Origin: Sphingobacteriia bacterium
Lineage (GTDB): Bacteria; Bacteroidota; Bacteroidia; B-17B0; Aurantibacillaceae
Assembly (NCBI GenBank): GCA_009927275.1
Contig: RFNG01000076.1
Span: 1 to 42,590 of the forward strand
Direction of reading: 5' to 3'
DNA: 42,590 nt
The notes beneath the pieces are model-generated. The model made no database searches. It had not been told where the DNA came from and saw only the letters and a list, made by a program, of their open reading frames with translations. The translations under genes and the position numbers were made by a program. Shown here piece after piece: positions 8,206-18,092 of this stretch; position 1 is the stretch's first letter, and each line of letters begins with the position of its first letter.

Positions 8206-8938
8206 ACATGACCATTTTATTTACGGTACACGCGCTGTAATTGAAGCCCTTAACGCCGGTAAAACACTTGACCGCATTTGGATACAAAAAGGACTTTCAA
8301 ATACATTATACCATGAGTTGCGGCAGGCCCTTAAAGGCTTGCAAATACCTTTACTTACCGTGCCGGCCGAAAAATTGCAACGGCTGGGATCTAAAAATCA
8401 TCAGGGAGTAATTGCTGTATTAGCCGAAATTCATTACGCCGATATTTTTCAAATTGTACAACAATGCTTTGAGCGCGCCGAACACCCCCTAGTTTTAGTA
8501 CTTGACCAAATTACCGATGTGCGCAATTTTGGTGCAATTGCCCGCGCAGCCTTATGTGCCGGTGTACACGCCATACTAATACCCAGCAAAGGGGCGGCTC
8601 AAATTAACAGCGATGCAATTAAAACATCGGCCGGTGCCTTGCATCACATTGCCGTGTGCCGGGTGCCCTATATTGCAGAAACCTTACAGCAACTTAAATC
8701 TAGCGGTTTGCAAATTATTGCTTGCCATGAAAAAACCGCATCAACCATTTACACAACTTCACTGCTTGGGCCATTAGCTATAATTATGGGTAGTGAAGAT
8801 AAAGGCATTAGCCCTGCTTACATAAAATGCTGCGATGCCGAAGTGTCTATTCCAATGCGCGGGCCTGTTGAAAGCCTTAATGTAGCGGTGGCCACCGGCA
8901 TCGTATTGTTTGAACGGTTGCGGCAAACACTAAACTAG
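8195..8938 (+). CDS. rlmB: 23S rRNA 2'-O-methyltransferase, SpoU/TrmH family (RlmB-like)
   Basis: IYGTRAVIEALNAGKTLDRIWIQKG; LDQITDVRNFGAIARAA; IMGSEDKGISP; PMRGPVESLNVAVATGI. Confidence 0.9.
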   Translation: MNTEHDHFIYGTRAVIEALNAGKTLDRIWIQKGLSNTLYHELRQALKGLQIPLLTVPAEKLQRLGSKNHQGVIAVLAEIHYADIFQIVQQCFERAEHPLVLVLDQITDVRNFGAIARAALCAGVHAILIPSKGAAQINSDAIKTSAGALHHIAVCRVPYIAETLQQLKSSGLQIIACHEKTASTIYTTSLLGPLAIIMGSEDKGISPAYIKCCDAEVSIPMRGPVESLNVAVATGIVLFERLRQTLN

Positions 8939-8994
8939 GCGTGCATTACATTTAAACGCCACAAGCAAAATTTGTACCTTCACTAAAAATTTTT

Positions 8995-10017
8995 ATGAAA
9001 TCATTACCTGCGATTGTATTACTGTTAACTGGATTTGTATTTGCACAACCTACAGCGCTAATGTATGCCTGGAAAGCAAATACCAATTATACTTTTAGCT
9101 GCACACAACACGATAAAGTTCAAACTCAGGCACTGGGCATGCAAATAGATGAAGCATTTACAACTCGTACCGATTTTGTTTTAGCAATACAATCGGTTGA
9201 TCCCTCAGGACTTGCTAAGGGTAAAATGTACCTTATAAATTATTTGGTTAAAACCAATACAGGAAAGGTATTGGCACAACTCAACAACCTGCCAAAAAAT
9301 ACTGCTGCCTGTAATATTTCGGTAGACCGATCAGGGCATTTTACATTTCCTGCAAAAGTACAGCTTGTTACAGGTTCAAAAACTAATGTATTGGTTTATG
9401 AACACTTAAATGAAAAAGGAGGCGCTGCTGTAGTTCAAACCGAAAATGAACGGGTTAATGTATATGCAGAATTTAATGCTACAACAGGCACCTTGCGTGC
9501 CGGATACGCAGTACAGAATTTAACGGAAACACGTTCTGTTGAGCCCATTCAAGATCAAGAAAGCAATCGCTTAAATGTGTATCCTTATGACTTTCTTGAA
9601 ATGATGGTAGTGCCCGAAGGTGTAATAAAAACAGGCGATTCTTTTAAAGTTAAAGTTGGCATGTATTCTATCGATGCTAACGTTAAGTCTCTTGTATCCG
9701 GCATTGCAGAATTACAGCAAACCATCCTCACTACTAAAGACGGCTTAATGCAGGGTTCTGTACAATCAGAAAACCAGCAGGGCAATATTTCCATTGACGG
9801 ATTTGGATCTGTACAAAGTATGAACTTATCATCAGAAGATCGTACTGCCATAGCTTCGGCTGAAAGTGCAGTACCCGAAATTAACGGCACATTAAATTCT
9901 AAATTTGATGCATCTCGGGGCATGTTAAATTCAATATCTGGCACGCTTAATACCCAAATGGATTTTATGGGTGTACGTATACATGTAGCCAGTACCCTTG
10001 AAATGAAACGAAAATAA
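8995..10017 (+). CDS. Hypothetical secreted protein
   Basis: Signal peptide MKSLPAIVLLLTGFVFAQ; long intact ORF. Confidence 0.7.
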   Translation: MKSLPAIVLLLTGFVFAQPTALMYAWKANTNYTFSCTQHDKVQTQALGMQIDEAFTTRTDFVLAIQSVDPSGLAKGKMYLINYLVKTNTGKVLAQLNNLPKNTAACNISVDRSGHFTFPAKVQLVTGSKTNVLVYEHLNEKGGAAVVQTENERVNVYAEFNATTGTLRAGYAVQNLTETRSVEPIQDQESNRLNVYPYDFLEMMVVPEGVIKTGDSFKVKVGMYSIDANVKSLVSGIAELQQTILTTKDGLMQGSVQSENQQGNISIDGFGSVQSMNLSSEDRTAIASAESAVPEINGTLNSKFDASRGMLNSISGTLNTQMDFMGVRIHVASTLEMKRK

Positions 10018-10053
10018 ACCTCCCAAGTAGTGGTATGGTTTAAGATTTAAAAC

Positions 10054-10061
10054 TACTTTTA
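10054..10061 (+). promoter_or_regulatory. -7 element of methyltransferase gene (TACTTTTA-N4-ATG)
   Basis: ACTACTTTTAAACGATG. Confidence 0.45.
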
Positions 10062-10065
10062 AACG

Positions 10066-10800
10066 ATGGGCAGCGCTTGGTACGAATCTTGGTTTGACAG
10101 CCCGTATTATGAGCTTTTGTATCAGCACCGCGATGGCGCAGAAGCTGCAAATTTTTTAAAGGCCCTGATGCCGCATTTAAAACTTACCCCTCAGGCATCG
10201 GTTTGGGATATGGCCTGTGGGCAAGGTCGGCATGCCATTTTGTTAAAGCATTTAGGCTTAAACGTTTTAGCCAGTGATTTATCTAAAAAATCAATTGAAA
10301 AAGCCCGCGGTATGTTTCCAGAACTTGATTTTGAAGTACGCGATATGCGCAATTGTCCAAAACAAAAGTTTGAAGCCGTTTTTAATCTGTTTACTAGTAT
10401 TGGATATTTTGAAAATTCCCAAGACAATCAAAATGTTTTTAATGCAGCCGCCGAGGCCCTGCACGCGCATGGACTTTTTATTTTAGATTTTTTTAATGCC
10501 CAAAGGGTTTCTGCAGCGGTAACTGAAAAAGCAGAAGTATACATGCGTAACGGTGTTTTATTTAATATAAAAAAAACCATTCGTAATAATAGGGTTATAA
10601 AATCTATTCAGGTTACAGATGGTGCCTTAAATTTTGATTATTTAGAATCCGTAGAATTATTTCAAAAACACGACCTTTGCCATATGGCCGATAAAAGTGG
10701 TTTTGAGTGCATCCATTGCTTTGGTGACTATGCCCTAAATCCATTTGATATACAAGCGTCACCCCGGCTAATTTTAATTTTTAAACGTTTACATGCATGA
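10066..10800 (+). CDS. Class I SAM-dependent methyltransferase
   Basis: VWDMACGQGRHAILLKHLGLNVLASDLS. Confidence 0.88.
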   Translation: MGSAWYESWFDSPYYELLYQHRDGAEAANFLKALMPHLKLTPQASVWDMACGQGRHAILLKHLGLNVLASDLSKKSIEKARGMFPELDFEVRDMRNCPKQKFEAVFNLFTSIGYFENSQDNQNVFNAAAEALHAHGLFILDFFNAQRVSAAVTEKAEVYMRNGVLFNIKKTIRNNRVIKSIQVTDGALNFDYLESVELFQKHDLCHMADKSGFECIHCFGDYALNPFDIQASPRLILIFKRLHA

Positions 10801-11525
10801 CACCGTTTTGGGCTGTAATTACAATGGTTTTGCCTGTTCTTTTAAGCGGTTTGCTTATTCAAAATATACAATTTAAAGACGGTGCATTACGCCTGATTTT
10901 AGCATTTAGCGCTTCGTATTTGTTTGCTCTTACTATAATGCACATGTTGCCCGAGGTATATAACGGGCCTTTTCCTAAACTGGCCGGCTTGTTTATTGTT
11001 TGTGGATTTTGCTTGCAGTTAGTGCTAGATGCCTTTAGCACCGGCATTGAACATGGTCATATTCATACGCATACAGATCATTGCCATAAACAATTTCCAA
11101 AGGGTATTAGTATTGGGCTTATGATTCATTCCTTTCTTGAAGGCTTGCCCGTATTTGACCCGCAAAACCCTATAGAGCCCATTCATGCGAATTTAATAGT
11201 GGGGCTTGGGATTCATCACATCCCCATAACCATAACATTTATGATATTGTTAAAAGACCATGGCTTATCAATTTTAAAACGTCAGCTGTGGTTGGTAGCA
11301 CTAAGTGTAATGGGGCCTTTGGGTATGGCTTTTGGGTTTTTAATTCATGATGCGTTACATGCTTATAGTGTTTGGTTTTCTGCAACTGCCTATGCTGTGG
11401 TAATTGGCATATTTTTACATATTTCAACGGCTATTTTATTTGAAAGCAGCGAAGGCCACCGGTACACCCCTGCAAAAATTTTTGTGCTCCTGTTGGGCGT
11501 TTTAGCGGCCTTTGTATTGAGTTAA
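10797..11525 (+). CDS. ZIP-family metal transporter
   Basis: Multi-TM protein; His-rich EHGHIHTHTDHCH loop; IHSFLEGLP and LGIHHIPITITF motifs. Confidence 0.8.
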   Translation: MTPFWAVITMVLPVLLSGLLIQNIQFKDGALRLILAFSASYLFALTIMHMLPEVYNGPFPKLAGLFIVCGFCLQLVLDAFSTGIEHGHIHTHTDHCHKQFPKGISIGLMIHSFLEGLPVFDPQNPIEPIHANLIVGLGIHHIPITITFMILLKDHGLSILKRQLWLVALSVMGPLGMAFGFLIHDALHAYSVWFSATAYAVVIGIFLHISTAILFESSEGHRYTPAKIFVLLLGVLAAFVLS

Positions 11526-13985
11526 ATGGAAACCTGGTTTGCAGATGTAATAGTTCCCTTAAAAGTAGACGGACTGTTTACATACCGTATTCCACAAAGT
11601 TGGAATAACGCGGTGCAAGCCGGACAGCGCGTTTTGGTTCCTTTTGGAAAATCACATTTTTATACGGGATTGGTTTACCGCACACATCAACAGGCCCCCG
11701 AAGCTTACACCGCCAAATATGCCGAAGCGCTTCTTGATGAAACGGCGGTGCTAGATGCTGTGCACTTAAAATTTTGGATGTGGATGGCGCACTATTATAT
11801 GTGCAGTCCGGGGGATGTTATGCAAGCGGCTTTACCTGCTGCATTAAAACTAAGTACACAAAGTATTGTACAATTAAATCCAGATTTTGATTTTGAACAA
11901 AGTCAGGTTTCTGACTTTAGTGCGCGCGAACATCAGCTTTTAGACGTATTGCATGCCTCTGGTGCAATGCCTGTTGAGGCAGTAGCTATACGCTTACAAT
12001 TAAAATCAATACAGCCCATACTAAAAAAACTACTAGAAAAACAGGCCGTGCTGATTGAAGATGTACTTGAAGCTCGTTACAAACCGCGATTCATAACCTA
12101 TTTACAATGGCACAAGACCCAGGCCTCAGAAATTGAACAGCACTGTACGGCATTACAAAAACGTGCGCCGCAACAGGCTGCGGCCCTTTTGCAATTTTCA
12201 AATTTACTTTCGGAGCATGCCCTTACCGAAATAAAAAAAACCACCGCCTTACAACACATTTCGGCTGCAGCGTTAAAAGCCCTTATTCAAAAACAATTTA
12301 TTAAAGCGGTTCAAAAATCAGAATTACGCATTGGTAATAGCACTGCCCTACGCACGCCCTATACGCTAAACACCTTACAAAGTAAAGCACTGGCTGAAAT
12401 AAAATTGCATTTTAAAAATTCAAAGCCCGTATTATTACATGGTGTAACCGGCAGTGGTAAAACCGAATTGTATATACATATCATTCAAGAGTACCTGCAG
12501 CAGGGGGCTCAGGTATTATATTTAATTCCTGAAATTGCATTAACCACCCAACTGATTGAGCGTTTAACGGCAGTGTTTGGTGATGCGGTAGGTGTATACC
12601 ACTCAAGGTTTAATGCGCATGCACGTGCCGAATTGTGGCATGAGGTAAGTAAAGCCCATGCACAGAGCCGTTTTCGTGTATTGGTAGGGGCGCGCTCTGC
12701 TGTGTTTTTACCTTTTAAGCACCTAAAATGTATAATTGTTGATGAAGAGCATGATACTTCATTTAAACAACAAGATCCCGCGCCGCGTTACCATGCAAGG
12801 GATGTGGCATTTTATTTAGCACGGCTATATGGTGCGCAATTACTATTAGGAAGTGCCACGCCCTCCATTGAGGCACAGGTATTGTGTACTGAAGACAAAA
12901 TGGCTTATGTAGGTTTGGGAACGCAATTTGCTGCCGGTGGTGGCACGGAGCTTCGGTTGTGCGACCGCCGTCAACATATGGCGCAACGTGACATGGAAGG
13001 CGTTTTTACGCCCCCTTTAAAAAATGCCATAACCGAAGCTTTGCAAAAGCAACAGCAGGTATTGTTATTTCAAAATCGAAGAGGTTTGGTGCCCCTAACC
13101 GAATGCAGCAGGTGTGGTTATGTTGCACAATGCCGGCAATGTGATGTTTCTCTTATTCGGCACAAAGCATCCGGGCGTATGCATTGCCACTATTGCGGAA
13201 CGCAATCTGAACCTCCGGTACAATGCCCGGTTTGTAAATCACAACTTTGGTCTGAAAAAGGATTTGGTACAGAGCGTGTTGAAGAAGATGTTCAGCGTGT
13301 ATTTCCGCAGGCCCGTGTGGCACGAATGGATCAGGACAGTGCTCGAAGCCGAACCGACTACTTGCGTATTTTTGAAGCTTTTGCAGCACGTGAAATCGAT
13401 ATATTAATAGGAACCCAGATGGTTAGTAAGGGTCTTGATTTTAAACATATTGCCGTTGCTGGTATTTTAAATGCCGATGCGCTGTGGCATTTTCCGGATT
13501 TTAGGGCGCAGGAGCGTGCCTACCAAACTATAGTGCAGGTAAAAGGCCGCGCAGGGCGTTTGCATACTGTTGGACAGGTGTATATTCAAACTGCTCAACC
13601 AGAGCATCCGGTTATACAAACCTTAGTTCATGGTACCGAAACTGCATTTTACCAAAATCTGATTAACGAACGACGTACTTTTGGATATCCGCCTTTTACA
13701 CGTTTACTTGAAATTACATTAAAGTCATTACGTGCCGAAGAGCTTAATCATTTGGCAGATATGTTAAGCAACGATTTAAAAACCTGTTGTGCACAGGTAC
13801 TTGGTCCTGAAACGCCATTGGTTGGAAAAATAAAAAACCAGCATTTAAAACGGATTTTAATTAAATGGCCCCGTTATGAGGCGCCTAAAAAACTTCGACA
13901 GCTTGTAAACGAATGTTTGGTGCGTTTAAAAACAAAACATCCTAAATGGAACTACCGCATTGATTTAAACATTGATCCGTATTAA
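11526..13985 (+). CDS. priA: Primosomal protein N' (PriA helicase)
   Basis: LLHGVTGSGKTELY, DEEHD, LLGSATPS, Zn-finger CSRCGYVAQCRQCDVSLIRH...CHYCG. Confidence 0.96.
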   Translation: METWFADVIVPLKVDGLFTYRIPQSWNNAVQAGQRVLVPFGKSHFYTGLVYRTHQQAPEAYTAKYAEALLDETAVLDAVHLKFWMWMAHYYMCSPGDVMQAALPAALKLSTQSIVQLNPDFDFEQSQVSDFSAREHQLLDVLHASGAMPVEAVAIRLQLKSIQPILKKLLEKQAVLIEDVLEARYKPRFITYLQWHKTQASEIEQHCTALQKRAPQQAAALLQFSNLLSEHALTEIKKTTALQHISAAALKALIQKQFIKAVQKSELRIGNSTALRTPYTLNTLQSKALAEIKLHFKNSKPVLLHGVTGSGKTELYIHIIQEYLQQGAQVLYLIPEIALTTQLIERLTAVFGDAVGVYHSRFNAHARAELWHEVSKAHAQSRFRVLVGARSAVFLPFKHLKCIIVDEEHDTSFKQQDPAPRYHARDVAFYLARLYGAQLLLGSATPSIEAQVLCTEDKMAYVGLGTQFAAGGGTELRLCDRRQHMAQRDMEGVFTPPLKNAITEALQKQQQVLLFQNRRGLVPLTECSRCGYVAQCRQCDVSLIRHKASGRMHCHYCGTQSEPPVQCPVCKSQLWSEKGFGTERVEEDVQRVFPQARVARMDQDSARSRTDYLRIFEAFAAREIDILIGTQMVSKGLDFKHIAVAGILNADALWHFPDFRAQERAYQTIVQVKGRAGRLHTVGQVYIQTAQPEHPVIQTLVHGTETAFYQNLINERRTFGYPPFTRLLEITLKSLRAEELNHLADMLSNDLKTCCAQVLGPETPLVGKIKNQHLKRILIKWPRYEAPKKLRQLVNECLVRLKTKHPKWNYRIDLNIDPY

Positions 13986-14998
13986 TGCCGCAAAATTTGT
14001 TTTAGCTTTAATACCTGTTCGTGATTTCCCAATACAAACAGTTTGGTATGAGGTTGCAAAATGGTATCTGCGGCAGGATTAACAATATATTCGCCGGTTA
14101 CTGTTTTAATTCCAATAATATTGGCGCCGCTTTTATTTCTAACTTCTAGGTCTTTTAATGTTTTATGCTCCAGCGTGGCCGGAATATGTGCCAATAGAAT
14201 TTCTTCCAAATGAATATGCTCGGCGTCTTGACCGGTTATACTGTCAATAAATTCAATAACGTCAGGCTTAGTTACCAAGCTGGCCATGTGCGCACCGCCA
14301 ACTTTATCGGGCATAATCACATTGTCTGCACCGGCAATTTTAAGCTTGGTGTCGCTGCCATCATCACTGGCTCTGGATATAATTCGAAGTTTAGGATTTA
14401 AATTACGGGCACTTAATACAATAAATACGTTGTCGGCATCCTGGGGCAACGTGGTAATTAATGCTGAGGCTCTTGCTATACCTGCTTTTTTTAAACAATC
14501 GTCTTGTGTGGCATCCCCATTTAAAATCAAGTCTGCATGTCGGTGCTGAATAGCTGATGTTAATGCTGCATTTTGTTCAATTACTACAAAGTGCTTATGG
14601 TGCTTTTTTAAAATATGTGCAGCCTGGCGGCCGTTTCTTCCAAAACCACAAATAATAACATGGCCATGAAGCTTATCGATGGAATTGTTCAATTTTTTTT
14701 CTTTAAAAAAATTACGAAGTTCTCCATCAATAATAAATTTTGTAACCGTAGATACCGCATAGGCAAATGTACCAAAACTGGTTATGATTAAAAATATCGT
14801 AAAAAGGCGGCCGCTTTCCGATAAGGGCTGTATTTCTCCATATCCAACGGTGGCCATTGTTATTACGGTCATGTAAAAAGCGTTGATTAAAGAAAATCCG
14901 TCAATCCAATAATATCCCAGTGTGCCGGTAACAATAAGTATAAGTAGAATAAACAAAGGCAATAATATTTTCCACGAAAACGGATTTTGCGGCGCCAT
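13982..14998 (-). CDS. Potassium channel protein with TrkA-N (RCK) domain
   Basis: Selectivity filter TVGYGEIQP; Rossmann VIICGFGRNGRQAA; TrkA-C region. Confidence 0.92.
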   Translation of the reverse strand: MAPQNPFSWKILLPLFILLILIVTGTLGYYWIDGFSLINAFYMTVITMATVGYGEIQPLSESGRLFTIFLIITSFGTFAYAVSTVTKFIIDGELRNFFKEKKLNNSIDKLHGHVIICGFGRNGRQAAHILKKHHKHFVVIEQNAALTSAIQHRHADLILNGDATQDDCLKKAGIARASALITTLPQDADNVFIVLSARNLNPKLRIISRASDDGSDTKLKIAGADNVIMPDKVGGAHMASLVTKPDVIEFIDSITGQDAEHIHLEEILLAHIPATLEHKTLKDLEVRNKSGANIIGIKTVTGEYIVNPAADTILQPHTKLFVLGNHEQVLKLKQILRH

Positions 14999-15002
14999 AA
15001 AT

Positions 15003-15010
15003 CAAAGATA
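15003..15010 (-). promoter_or_regulatory. -7 element of the K+ channel gene (TATCTTTG-N4-ATG)
   Basis: CAAAGATA on plus strand, exactly 4 nt before the start codon. Confidence 0.6.
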
Positions 15011-15030
15011 GCCAATGGGCGCATAAATTG

Positions 15031-15038
15031 TATTTTTA
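15031..15038 (+). promoter_or_regulatory. -7 element of rimO (TATTTTTA-N4-ATG)
   Basis: ATTGTATTTTTAAGCCATG. Confidence 0.5.
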
Positions 15039-15042
15039 AGCC

Positions 15043-16359
15043 ATGAAAGTACGGGCTCGTAAAATGCCCAAAGTGCACGTGGTTACTTTGGGTTGCAGTA
15101 AAAATGTAGTTGATAGTGAAACCCTGATGGGCCAGTTACAAGCAAATCGAATAGATGTAGTACATGATGCTGCAAATCACCACTCTGAAATTGTTATAAT
15201 AAACACCTGTGGGTTTATTGAATCGGCAAAACAACAAAGCATAGATACCATTTTACAATTTGCCGAAGAAAAAAAACAAGGCCGGCTTGACAAATTATAT
15301 GTTACAGGTTGCTTAAGTGAACGCTACAAGTCAAACTTAGAAACGCAAATACCCGAAGTAGACGCATACTTTGGCACACGTGAACTGCCAAAGCTTTTAA
15401 AAACACTTAAAGCCAATTATCGTGAAGAACTATTAGGCGAACGCATTTTAACCAATCCGGCGCATTATGCCTATTTAAAAATAAGCGAGGGGTGCGATCG
15501 GCCCTGTAGTTTTTGCGCCATTCCGTTAATGCGGGGCGGCCACGTAAGTGTGCCCATTGATGAATTGGTTAAACGGGCAAAGGCATTGGTTTCAAAAGGC
15601 ACACGTGAACTGTTACTCATTGCACAAGATTCTACCTATTATGGCTTAGACCTTTATAAATCGCGTAAACTGGCTGAGCTCATGGATCGGCTTTCAGATA
15701 TTGAAAACTTAAAATGGTTGCGTTTGCATTATGCCTTTCCCAGCGGCTTTCCGCTTGAGGTATTAGATATAATACAAAAAAAACCTAATATCTGTAAATA
15801 CCTGGATATGCCCTTGCAACACATTAACACCCGTATTTTAACGGCCATGAAACGGGGCATTACCAAAGAAAAAATAGAGGCACTGATACAACAAATTAGG
15901 GAGCGGGTTTCGGGTATTACATTACGCAGTACCTTTATTAGCGGATTTCCGGGTGAAACACCGCAGGAACACGAAGAGCTGTTACATTGGCTGGCCGATG
16001 TAAAACTTGATCGAATGGGTGTATTTACCTATTCGCACGAAGAGCAAACCGGAGCGTATGCATTAAAAGATACGGTTTCTGAAATTGAAAAAAAACAACG
16101 TGCCGACGCACTCATGGAAATGCAATACGATGTATCCTTAAGCTTAAATCAAAAAAAAATAGGACAAACCGTTACGGTTTTGTTTGATAGAAAAGAATCA
16201 GGATTTTGGATAGGACGTACCGAAGCCGATAGTCCGGATGTAGACCATGAAGTTTATTTAAAAGCTGAACATATTACCGAATCACTACAGGGTGTGTTTA
16301 AAAATGTACGTATAACATCGGCAGGGCCTTATGATTTGTATGGAGATCTGGTGCCATAA
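15043..16359 (+). CDS. rimO: Ribosomal protein S12 methylthiotransferase
   Basis: VVTLGCSKNVVDSE; radical-SAM SEGCDRPCSFCAIPLMRG; TRAM-like C-terminus. Confidence 0.96.
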   Translation: MKVRARKMPKVHVVTLGCSKNVVDSETLMGQLQANRIDVVHDAANHHSEIVIINTCGFIESAKQQSIDTILQFAEEKKQGRLDKLYVTGCLSERYKSNLETQIPEVDAYFGTRELPKLLKTLKANYREELLGERILTNPAHYAYLKISEGCDRPCSFCAIPLMRGGHVSVPIDELVKRAKALVSKGTRELLLIAQDSTYYGLDLYKSRKLAELMDRLSDIENLKWLRLHYAFPSGFPLEVLDIIQKKPNICKYLDMPLQHINTRILTAMKRGITKEKIEALIQQIRERVSGITLRSTFISGFPGETPQEHEELLHWLADVKLDRMGVFTYSHEEQTGAYALKDTVSEIEKKQRADALMEMQYDVSLSLNQKKIGQTVTVLFDRKESGFWIGRTEADSPDVDHEVYLKAEHITESLQGVFKNVRITSAGPYDLYGDLVP

Positions 16360-16380
16360 AGTATAGTTTTTTTACCTTTG

Positions 16381-17541
16381 ATGCCTATGGCAATAAAAAA
16401 TGTAGAGTACGGATTAGATAAAATTTTTGAGGGGGCACAAGATTTTTTACCCCTTTTAGGTACCGATTATGTAGAATTATATGTGGGCAACGCCAAACAG
16501 GCCGCGCATTATTATAAAACAGCCTTTGGATTTCAATCCCTGGCGTATGCAGGCCTTGAAACCGGCTTGCGTGATCGTACCTCGTATGTGCTTCAGCAGC
16601 AAAAAATAAAATTGGTATTAACCACCGCGCTTAAGGCCGAATCTCCTATAGGTGAACATGTTAAAAAACACGGCGATGGCGTTAAAGTAATTGCCCTTTG
16701 GGTAGATGATGCCCGCGCTGCATTTTTAGAAACCACTAAACGCGGAGCACGTCCTTATTTGGAGCCTACCGAAGAACGTGATGAGCACGGTGTGGTTGTA
16801 CGCTCGGGAATATATACGTATGGTGAAACCGTTCACATGTTTATAGAACGTAAAGCTTACTCAGGTGTTTTTCTGCCGGGCTTTAAACCTTGGGTTTCAG
16901 AATACAATCCCCCTTCGGTAGGTTTAAAATTTATTGATCATATGGTAGGTAATGTGGGGTGGGGCGAAATGAACACATGGGTAAATTGGTACGAATCGGT
17001 TATGGGATTTGTTAACTTTTTAAGTTTTGACGACAAACAAATACATACCGAATATTCAGCACTGATGAGTAAGGTTATGAGCAATGGTAACGGCCGTATA
17101 AAATTTCCTATTAACGAACCTGCCAAAGGCAAAAAACGTTCGCAGATAGAAGAATACCTTGATTTTTATGAGGGTTCTGGCGTACAGCATATAGCTGTGG
17201 CCACAGATGATATTATTGAAACTGTTAGTGCATTAAAAGCGCGCGGTGTTGAATTTTTACCGCCTCCGCCGCAATCGTATTACAACGAAGTGCCTTCACG
17301 TTTGGGTATACACAAATCACAATTTAAAGAGGATATTGAAACCCTTAAAGACTTATCCATTTTAGTGGATGCCGATGAAGAAGGGTATTTACTTCAAATT
17401 TTTACAAAGCCCGTAGAAGACCGGCCAACATTGTTTTTTGAAATAATACAACGCATGGGTGCACGTGGCTTTGGAGCAGGAAATTTTAAAGCCTTGTTTG
17501 AATCTATTGAACGCGAACAGGCGCTTCGTGGTACTTTATAA
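16381..17541 (+). CDS. hppD: 4-hydroxyphenylpyruvate dioxygenase
   Basis: Two-domain VOC protein: LGTDYVELYVGNAKQAAHYYKTAFGF; GSGVQHIAVATDDI; RMGARGFGAGNFKALFESIEREQ. ATG at 16381 or 16387. Confidence 0.95.
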   Translation: MPMAIKNVEYGLDKIFEGAQDFLPLLGTDYVELYVGNAKQAAHYYKTAFGFQSLAYAGLETGLRDRTSYVLQQQKIKLVLTTALKAESPIGEHVKKHGDGVKVIALWVDDARAAFLETTKRGARPYLEPTEERDEHGVVVRSGIYTYGETVHMFIERKAYSGVFLPGFKPWVSEYNPPSVGLKFIDHMVGNVGWGEMNTWVNWYESVMGFVNFLSFDDKQIHTEYSALMSKVMSNGNGRIKFPINEPAKGKKRSQIEEYLDFYEGSGVQHIAVATDDIIETVSALKARGVEFLPPPPQSYYNEVPSRLGIHKSQFKEDIETLKDLSILVDADEEGYLLQIFTKPVEDRPTLFFEIIQRMGARGFGAGNFKALFESIEREQALRGTL

Positions 17542-17567
17542 ATGGGGCTTGTTGCAACAGCATACCA

Positions 17568-18092
17568 TTATGGAGCCTTTGGCTTTCCGCCTGATTTTAC
17601 GGATGTTTTAGGCTCAACTAATTTGCAAGTATCGTTTTTACAAATTTGTTGTAAAACCATTTTACCGCTGGTATCATAAAACATCCACACACTATCGCGT
17701 CGGTCATATTTATAAAAGCCCGACTGACGTATATTACCATTTTCATAATAGGCTGCATTTTTTCCATGTCTCAGGCCTTTATCATATTCCATTTCACTCC
17801 ACAAATGGCCATTTGCATAAAAACTTAACCATTGCCCGTGACGTTTGCCAAACCTAAAAAACCCTTTAAATTGTTTAACTCCATTGGGATAAGACTTTAC
17901 ATAATCCCCCGTATAATTTGAGTCTTTAGGTATAATTAAATACGGATTTGCGTTTAAAAGCGAATCCATATGGTGTTTGCGCGCAAGTGAATCAGAAAGT
18001 GCGTTTTTAGCTTTGTCCGATTGAAATTTGCAGGCACTACATACCAATAGGCCCATTAAAATTAAACCCTTAATGTTGGCGTTGTATGGCAT
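17568..18092 (-). CDS. MORN/YwqK-like repeat lipoprotein
   Basis: Repeats YPNGVKQFKGFFRFGKRHGQWLSFYANGHLWSEMEYDKGLRHGKNAAYYENGNIRQSG; lipobox LVCSAC; start adjusted to MPYNANIKG. Confidence 0.75.
   Translation of the reverse strand: MPYNANIKGLILMGLLVCSACKFQSDKAKNALSDSLARKHHMDSLLNANPYLIIPKDSNYTGDYVKSYPNGVKQFKGFFRFGKRHGQWLSFYANGHLWSEMEYDKGLRHGKNAAYYENGNIRQSGFYKYDRRDSVWMFYDTSGKMVLQQICKNDTCKLVEPKTSVKSGGKPKAP

Noticed and set aside
17568-18092. Toxin-antitoxin module (YwqK-family 'antitoxin' label)
   Set aside because: The MORN/YwqK-like repeats are in a lipoprotein with no adjacent toxin; the antitoxin name is an annotation legacy.
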